Positions 31,285-35,200 of a stretch of DNA of 35,200 bases are shown in pieces; the first letter of the stretch is position 1, and every line of letters starts with the position of its first letter. Below the pieces are notes generated by a model. That model was not told the origin of the DNA. It made no database searches and worked only from the letters and a program-made list of their open reading frames with translations. The translations under genes and the position numbers were made by a program. This DNA is from CAMAXB01 sp041746615 (lineage in GTDB: Bacteria; Verrucomicrobiota; Verrucomicrobiia; Opitutales; Opitutaceae): positions 1 through 35,200 of the forward strand of contig JBGTGS010000072.1 of assembly GCA_041746615.1 (NCBI GenBank), in the 5' to 3' direction.

Positions 31285-31563
31285 ATGCCCGAACACCAAG
31301 CTGATCTCCCGCTGGACACATCCTTCAACGTCGCACCCGCAGCTCCGCCTGATTTGCGTGACGAGATTGCCCGCGCTTGGAGTCTCCCGCTCGGAGAGCG
31401 CGTCGAGGTCCGCTTTCGCCGCGGCCAGTTCGACACTCTTGCCGGCGTGCTCGAATTGGCTGGTGTGCCGGATTTCCCCTGGGATCCACGCCAGCCACTG
31501 CGTTTGCGCCTTGCCGGCTGCGACTTCGACAGCCACGCCATCGGGCATTGGAAACTCCTCTAA
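31285..31563 (+). CDS. Small conserved protein, unknown function
   Basis: A 92-residue protein that begins 14 bases after the PIN toxin. Core stretches are PPDLRDEIARAWSLPLGERV, EVRFRRGQFDTLAGVLELA and FPWDPRQPLRLRLAGCDF. I recall short proteins with the AWxLPLGxRVEVxFR pattern as uncharacterised companions of toxin genes, but cannot name a family. No motif suggests catalysis. It may be part of the toxin-antitoxin transcript. Confidence 0.55.
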   Translation: MPEHQADLPLDTSFNVAPAAPPDLRDEIARAWSLPLGERVEVRFRRGQFDTLAGVLELAGVPDFPWDPRQPLRLRLAGCDFDSHAIGHWKLL

Positions 31564-31662
31564 GCCTCCGAAATCCAACAGGATTCCGAAATGCGCATAC
31601 TGAAATGCCAATGGAATCGTGGCTTGGGTGGCCGAGGTCTTAAATACCTTTGTTGCTCCCGG

Positions 31663-31686
31663 TTGACACACTTACACATTTACACA
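31663..31686 (+). promoter_or_regulatory. Promoter/operator area of the second toxin-antitoxin pair
   Basis: A consensus -35 TTGACA lies at 31663-31668, and two direct copies of TTACACA follow at 31672-31678 and 31680-31686, just before the antitoxin ATG at 31698. Direct repeats at this position are common for autorepression by ribbon-helix-helix antitoxins. No good -10 at the right distance is visible. Confidence 0.35.
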
Positions 31687-31697
31687 GGATCACAGTC

Positions 31698-31985
31698 ATG
31701 AAAAATATCACGCTGTCCGTTCCTGACGACATATATCGCAGGGCGCGTTTGGCGGCCGCCCGGCAGGACACTTCCGTCAGTGCCATGGTGGCCGAAATTC
31801 TGCACGAGATCGCAACGGGCCGATCCCGCCACACCCGTCGATCAACCGCCATCGACGCGGCTTTTGAGGCGGTGACCGACTTTAATGCCACCGACCGGCT
31901 CACTCGTGACCAGGTCAACGACCGCACCTTCATGCGCGAACTCGATCAGCGCCACCGATTGCTGGATTCAGCCTCCTCGCAATGA
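31698..31985 (+). CDS. Ribbon-helix-helix antitoxin (VapB-like)
   Basis: A 95-residue antitoxin. The N-terminus MKNITLSVPDDIYRRARLAA and ARQDTSVSAMVAEIL is a ribbon-helix-helix DNA-binding fold, in which one strand pairs with another monomer and two helices follow. The C-terminal part would cover the toxin active site. It overlaps the toxin gene by four bases (ATGA at 31982-31985). It probably represses its own promoter through the TTACACA repeats upstream. The ATG at 31698 was chosen because the fold begins there. Confidence 0.85.
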   Translation: MKNITLSVPDDIYRRARLAAARQDTSVSAMVAEILHEIATGRSRHTRRSTAIDAAFEAVTDFNATDRLTRDQVNDRTFMRELDQRHRLLDSASSQ

Positions 31986-32416
31986 AGGCAGCCTGCTTCG
32001 TTGACACGAATATCCTGCTATATCGGGCTTCGACCAGCGAAACTGAGCGACCCAAGCGCATTGTGGCCGAGGCTTTGATGCGGCGCGACGACATCGGTCT
32101 GTCCGCTCAAGTACTCGCCGAGTTTTATCACAACGCCATCAGCAAGCCGGGCCTGCGCATGTCGGCAGAGGTTGCGGCGGCCATCGTCAATGCCCTCGCA
32201 CTCCTGCCGGTCATACCGGTCACCTCGGAGATCGTGCAGGCTGCCATCCCCCTGCAGCAACGCTATCAGATATCCTATTGGGACGCCGCCATCCTCGCCG
32301 CCGCCAAGGAACTCACTGCGAACACCGTCTTCTCCGAGGACCTCGCCCACGGCCAGACCTATGATGGCGTGACCGTGCTCAATCCCTTCCTGCCGGGAGT
32401 TGAGCTACCCGGCTGA
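31982..32416 (+). CDS. PIN-domain toxin (VapC-like ribonuclease)
   Basis: A 144-residue PIN nuclease, second in the island. Active-site acids: D8 (CFVDTNILLYRAS), E45 (VLAEFYHNAI), D98 (SYWDAAILAAA) and D117 (FSEDLAHGQTYDGV). The closing TVLNPF is typical of VapC. It is not a close copy of the toxin at 30830, and its antitoxin is of a different class, so the two pairs arrived separately rather than by duplication. The cas4-cas1 gene begins 77 bases later. Confidence 0.9.
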   Translation: MKAACFVDTNILLYRASTSETERPKRIVAEALMRRDDIGLSAQVLAEFYHNAISKPGLRMSAEVAAAIVNALALLPVIPVTSEIVQAAIPLQQRYQISYWDAAILAAAKELTANTVFSEDLAHGQTYDGVTVLNPFLPGVELPG

Positions 32417-32431
32417 GAGCAGTGCATCTTG

Positions 32432-32452
32432 GGTTTTCGTCCCGCGAAAACC
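32432..32452. repeat. Hairpin repeat GGTTTTCG-TCCCG-CGAAAACC before cas4-cas1
   Basis: Eight-base perfect stem with a five-base loop, followed by TCTCGCTTC. Near copy of the hairpin at 30534-30556. It lies between the PIN toxin stop and the cas4-cas1 start. Confidence 0.6.
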
Positions 32453-32493
32453 TCTCGCTTCCGCAAGGCAATCACCTTAAGCCTTGGTGTAGG

Positions 32494-34512
32494 ATGAGTT
32501 CACTTCCGCCGCCCCGCACGGAAGGTGACGAGCCTCAGGAGCCGTTGCCCGCCCGGATGCTCAACGAATTCGTCTATTGTCCGCGGCTTTTCTATTACGA
32601 ACAGGTCGAAGGCGTGTTCGTCCACAACGCCGACACCCGCCGCGGGGCCGCTCTCCACAAACGTGTCGATGCTGGGAAGGGAGAGCTCCCTCCTGCAGCG
32701 GGAGCTAAGGAATCGCCCGAAGCGATTCCTCCGGAGGTGATTCATATTCATTCACGCTCCGTCTCGCTGGCGTCCGACCGACTGGGCGTGACCGCCAAGA
32801 TGGACCTGGTGGAGATCCGTACCGGCGGTGAGAACGACCTGCTCGCTCCACTCACTGTGTGCCCCGTAGACTACAAGGCCGGATCGCCGCGCGAGGGCGA
32901 TGCCGGCCCTGAAATCTGGGATGCCGACCGCATGCAACTCGGCCTGCAATGCCTGATTCTCCGCGACCACGGGTATGCCTGCACCGAGGGTGTCATCTAC
33001 TATCGGGGTACCAAGCAACGGGTGACCCTGGCAGTAACTCCCGAACTCGAAACCTGGATCGAGGCACAGATAGCCGCTGCCCGACGCGCGATGGCCGGGC
33101 CGATTCCGCCGCCACTGCAGGATTCCCCCAAGTGCCCGCGTTGTTCCTTGGTGACCGTCTGCCTGCCGGATGAAACCCGATTACTGCACGAGGCCCCTTC
33201 GCATCCGGATGACGAAGAACCAGCGGCCACCCAGGACACCTTCGGGTTCGACCGCGAGTTTGGTGCCGTGCAGGAACGACCGCTTGGCCCGGCCACAGGG
33301 GAGGGAAGCGGGACCACCTCGGCCGGCTCCGCCTTGCCGGCGCGAAAGCCGGTCCGGAGGCTCATCGCCACCCGCGACGACAAGAGGCCACTCTATATCG
33401 CCACCGCTGGCGTGAGCGTGGGGCGCAAGTCGGAACTCGTTCAGGTGCGCGAGAAGGGAGAGGTCGTGTCGGAGATCCGCATCAGTGACCTCAGCCACAT
33501 GGCGGTTTTCGGCGCGGCGACAGTTTCCACCGCCCTGCTTCAGACTCTCTGTGAGAAGGACATCCCGGTGAGCTATTTTTCGAGCGGGGGTTTTTTCTAC
33601 GGACTCACCCGTGGGCAGAGCCTGAAGAACGTCTTTACACGCATCTCGCAGTTTGAAGCCGCGGCCAACCGCCCGGCGAGCCTGCGACTGGCGCGCTTGA
33701 TGGTGAACGGCAAGATCCGCAACCAGCGTACGCTGCTCATGCGCAACCATTCGTCTCCTCCAAGTCTCGCGGTGGCCCGTCTCAAGCATGCCGCAGAAGC
33801 CGCGCTGGCGGCGGAGTATGCCGGTGAACTGCTCGGCATCGAGGGCGCAGCGGCACTGGTGTACTTCGAGAACTTTTCCGGGATGATCAAGACGGGGGAG
33901 AATCCGGACGAGGCCCTCGTAGGTGATGGTGCTCTGGCGGTCCCGTCCGGTGGGATGGCGGGAGACGGCGAAGGGGTGGCCTCGCGCCCGGGCCGATCAT
34001 CGCGGAGGAACGGCGGTGATGCTCCTGGCCAGCAGTTCTTCACCTTCGATTTCACGCGGCGCAACCGGCGTCCGCCGCGGGATGCGGTGAACGCGCTGTT
34101 GTCGTTGGGGTACAGCCTGCTGGCCCGTGACTGCACGGTGGCGGCTCATGCGGTTGGCTTCGATCCCTACGTGGGCTTTTATCACCAGCCACGATTTGGA
34201 CGTCCGGCCCTGGCGCTTGACCTCATGGAGGAGTTCCGGCCGCTGATTGCTGATTCGGTGGCGCTGACGGTTATGAATACGCGGGTGATCGGGCCCACAG
34301 ACTTCGTTCGGGCCGGGGATGCGGTGAACCTGAGCGCGGATGGCCGGAAGCGGTTCTTTTCTGCGTATGAACAACGGTTGAACGCGACCATTGTGCACCC
34401 GGTGTTCGACTATCAAGTCAGCTATCGGCGGGCGTTGGAGCTCCAGGCGCGATTGCTGGCGAAGGTGCTGACGGGGGAGATCGAGCAGTATGTGCCCTTT
34501 ACCACCCGATAG
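32494..34512 (+). CDS. cas4-cas1: Cas4-Cas1 fusion, CRISPR adaptation
   Basis: Joins the Cas4 nuclease, which trims prespacers and selects the PAM end, to the Cas1 integrase. From the ATG at 32494 it has 672 residues. Cas4 (about 20-225) has iron-sulfur cysteines C29 (FVYCPRLFYYE) and C214, C217, C223 (CPRCSLVTVC) and the nuclease motif VDYKAG (D126, K128). A linker of about 70 residues leads to Cas1 (from about 298), with metal ligands E450 (LLGIEGAAAL), H564 (GFYHQPRFGR) and an acid in ALDLMEEF. Two stretches look inserted: 61-83 in Cas4, encoded by two hairpins, and 469-516 in Cas1, a glycine-rich segment between FSGMIKTGE and FDFTRRNRRPP, which are normally close together. Such fusions are typical of type I-G. 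A start at 32422 is possible but adds unordered sequence. Confidence 0.94.
   Translation: MSSLPPPRTEGDEPQEPLPARMLNEFVYCPRLFYYEQVEGVFVHNADTRRGAALHKRVDAGKGELPPAAGAKESPEAIPPEVIHIHSRSVSLASDRLGVTAKMDLVEIRTGGENDLLAPLTVCPVDYKAGSPREGDAGPEIWDADRMQLGLQCLILRDHGYACTEGVIYYRGTKQRVTLAVTPELETWIEAQIAAARRAMAGPIPPPLQDSPKCPRCSLVTVCLPDETRLLHEAPSHPDDEEPAATQDTFGFDREFGAVQERPLGPATGEGSGTTSAGSALPARKPVRRLIATRDDKRPLYIATAGVSVGRKSELVQVREKGEVVSEIRISDLSHMAVFGAATVSTALLQTLCEKDIPVSYFSSGGFFYGLTRGQSLKNVFTRISQFEAAANRPASLRLARLMVNGKIRNQRTLLMRNHSSPPSLAVARLKHAAEAALAAEYAGELLGIEGAAALVYFENFSGMIKTGENPDEALVGDGALAVPSGGMAGDGEGVASRPGRSSRRNGGDAPGQQFFTFDFTRRNRRPPRDAVNALLSLGYSLLARDCTVAAHAVGFDPYVGFYHQPRFGRPALALDLMEEFRPLIADSVALTVMNTRVIGPTDFVRAGDAVNLSADGRKRFFSAYEQRLNATIVHPVFDYQVSYRRALELQARLLAKVLTGEIEQYVPFTTR
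32684..32730. repeat. Two hairpin repeats inside the cas4 reading frame
   Basis: AGCTCCC/GGGAGCT (32684-32690, 32700-32706) and AGGAATCGC/GCGATTCCT (32708-32716, 32722-32730) are perfect stems back to back. The second stem is base-for-base that of 34511-34532, with a different loop. Together they encode the proline/glutamate-rich residues 65-79 of Cas4, which look like an insert, and keep the frame. Confidence 0.7.
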
Positions 34513-34555
34513 GAATCGCTGGCGCGATTCCTGAGGAAACTGGCGGCCAGTTTCC
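34511..34555. repeat. Two tandem hairpins directly after cas1
   Basis: AGGAATCGC-TGGC-GCGATTCCT (34511-34532) overlaps the cas4-cas1 stop codon, and GGAAACTGG-CGG-CCAGTTTCC (34535-34555) follows after two bases. Both stems are perfect over nine bases. They could end or slow transcription between cas1 and cas2, or protect the mRNA end, but neither has a T-run. Confidence 0.65.
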
Positions 34556-34617
34556 CCGGAGGGGAGGCATTGATTGGGGTAATCCGCACTCGACTCCAGA
34601 GGGCTGCAGGCCATTTT

Positions 34618-34640
34618 GGGAAACGCTTAGCGCGTTTCCC
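34618..34640. repeat. Hairpin abutting the cas2 start codon
   Basis: GGGAAACGC (34618-34626) pairs perfectly with GCGTTTCCC (34632-34640) around TTAGC, and the cas2 ATG starts at 34641. It occupies the place where a ribosome binding site would lie, so it could hide or replace one and limit Cas2 synthesis. Confidence 0.65.
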
Positions 34641-34931
34641 ATGAGGCATACCTACATCGTGAGTTATGACATCGCCGACCCGAAGCGGTTGCGAAAGGTT
34701 TTCCGGGTGTGCCAGGACTACGGAAATCATCTCCAGTATTCGGTTTTTGAGTGCGACCTGAGTGCGCTGGAACGGGTGGAATTAGAGTCGAAGCTCAGGG
34801 AGATCATCCATCACGAACTGGATCAGATTTTGTTTATTTCGCTCGGTCCGGCGGAAAGCCGTGGGGATCGGACCATCATGGCCCTCGGCCAGGCCTACAC
34901 CCATTTTGACCAACCCTGTTATGTGGTATGA
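34641..34931 (+). CDS. cas2: CRISPR adaptation protein Cas2
   Basis: Small ferredoxin-fold protein that bridges two Cas1 dimers in the spacer integration complex. The 96 residues show the family start HTYIVSYDIADPKRLRKVFR with the conserved aspartate after the first strand (YDI), then VCQDYGNHLQYSVFECDLSA and ILFISLGPAE. Length is standard. A 128-base gap with three hairpins separates it from cas4-cas1. A shorter start is not available, and no ribosome binding site is visible before the ATG. It is the last cas gene before the array. Confidence 0.95.
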   Translation: MRHTYIVSYDIADPKRLRKVFRVCQDYGNHLQYSVFECDLSALERVELESKLREIIHHELDQILFISLGPAESRGDRTIMALGQAYTHFDQPCYVV

Positions 34932-35123
34932 GAGAGCCGGTTCTTTGACTGTGAGCATGCGAGCGCCGGGATGGTCACCGGTGTCGTGCAGCCGCTCGCA
35001 CCCTGTCAGCTATGAAGTTAGGGATGAAATAGAGTCTCTCCCGTGTATTTGGATGCATCAAGTTCGTTGCCGCTCGAAACTCTCCCGCTTGCTTCCCGGC
35101 CTGCAACGGCTTGGGTAAGCGGC
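34932..35123 (+). promoter_or_regulatory. Probable CRISPR leader
   Basis: The 192 bases between cas2 and the first probable repeat contain no convincing gene. The middle part (35010-35060) is richer in A/T than its surroundings. It also holds CGAAACTCTCCCGCTTG (35075-35091), which resembles the right half of the hairpins at 30534 and 32432. The call rests on position beside cas2. Confidence 0.45.
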
Positions 35124-35200
35124 CACTCCGCGCCCGCGAGGGCGCGGCCCCGTTGAAGCCAGTCGCGTCGCGTCCCTGGGGTGATCGCCACCCGCTCACT
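35124..35200 (+). CRISPR. Probable first repeat and spacer of a CRISPR array, cut by the window end
   Basis: The stretch 35124-35159 can be read as a 36-base repeat. It has an eight-base perfect stem CCGCGCCC/GGGCGCGG (35128-35135, 35140-35147) around GCGA, and ends in GTTGAAGC, a plausible 8-base crRNA handle of the TTGAAGC/TTGAAAC type. It is followed by 37 bases of unrelated sequence and then CACT (35197-35200), the first four bases of the proposed repeat, exactly where a second repeat would start. Only one full repeat is visible, so the boundaries are not certain. The supposed spacer shares 20 of 21 bases with 12515-12535. Confidence 0.5.

Noticed and set aside
33259..33357. Possible third insertion in the Cas4-Cas1 linker (RPLGPATGEGSGTTSAGSAL)
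   Set aside because: Linkers of these fusions vary in length, so an insert cannot be told from ordinary linker variation by eye.
34932..35118. Short plus-strand frame after cas2 reading WYERAGSLTVSMRAPG
   Set aside because: It is an unordered run-on across the probable CRISPR leader with no domain features.

Overview
The window looks like a chromosome segment of a GC-rich Gram-negative bacterium, most likely a verrucomicrobial (Opitutae-like) lineage. I infer this from a TonB-dependent receptor, periplasmic LysM/amidase and c-type cytochrome proteins, a lipoprotein-anchored TRAP transporter, dispersed palindromic repeats, and a type I-G (formerly I-U) CRISPR-Cas locus with a Cas4-Cas1 fusion. 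The taxonomic call is an inference, not a search result.

Region 1 (1-4000): the N-terminal part of a TonB-dependent receptor, a small secreted CxxC protein and a modA-modB pair without modC lie on the minus strand. A COG0523 (CobW-like) GTPase diverges from modA on the plus strand. Region 2 (4000-8650): a minus-strand series holds a histidine-rich COG0523 metallochaperone, a WD40 protein, a small conserved protein, a Tat-exported LysM amidase and a single-heme cytochrome. A 66-base inverted repeat lies beside it. Region 3 (8800-12450): a secreted protein of unknown function, pyruvate kinase and a YycJ-like metallo-hydrolase. Region 4 (12460-18330): a dctPQM TRAP transporter with 4-base gene overlaps and a VOC protein, followed by a set of pterin genes (PTPS-type synthase, GTP cyclohydrolase IB, SDR reductase). 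The pterin set has the parts list of a tetrahydrobiopterin-like pathway.

Region 5 (18400-35200) is the CRISPR island. It starts with a WYL-type regulator and a strip of decayed genes: an ORF6N remnant, a kinase-like remnant, a small conserved ORF and the N-terminal stub of an older cas3. The effector operon follows: cas3 fused to a Cas8-like (GSU0052/Csb3-type) domain, csb1 (cas7) and csb2 (cas5-cas6). About 5.3 kb of accessory cargo separates the effector genes from the adaptation genes. The cargo comprises a DUF1016/YhcG-type PD-(D/E)XK nuclease broken by one amber codon, a HEAT-repeat/zinc-finger/PD-(D/E)XK nuclease, three small unknown proteins and two antitoxin/PIN-toxin pairs. The adaptation module is a cas4-cas1 fusion carrying two unusual insertions, then cas2. 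The first probable CRISPR repeat lies 192 bases after cas2, and the array appears to run off the window end.

The points most worth following are: the Cas3-HD-Cas8 fusion with a ghost cas3 in front of it; the nuclease and toxin cargo inside the cas locus; a family of small hairpin repeats that sits between cas genes, abuts the cas2 start codon and has entered the cas4 reading frame; and the compact PTPS-FolE2-SDR set. All functional calls come from reading motifs by eye. No database or structure search was run.
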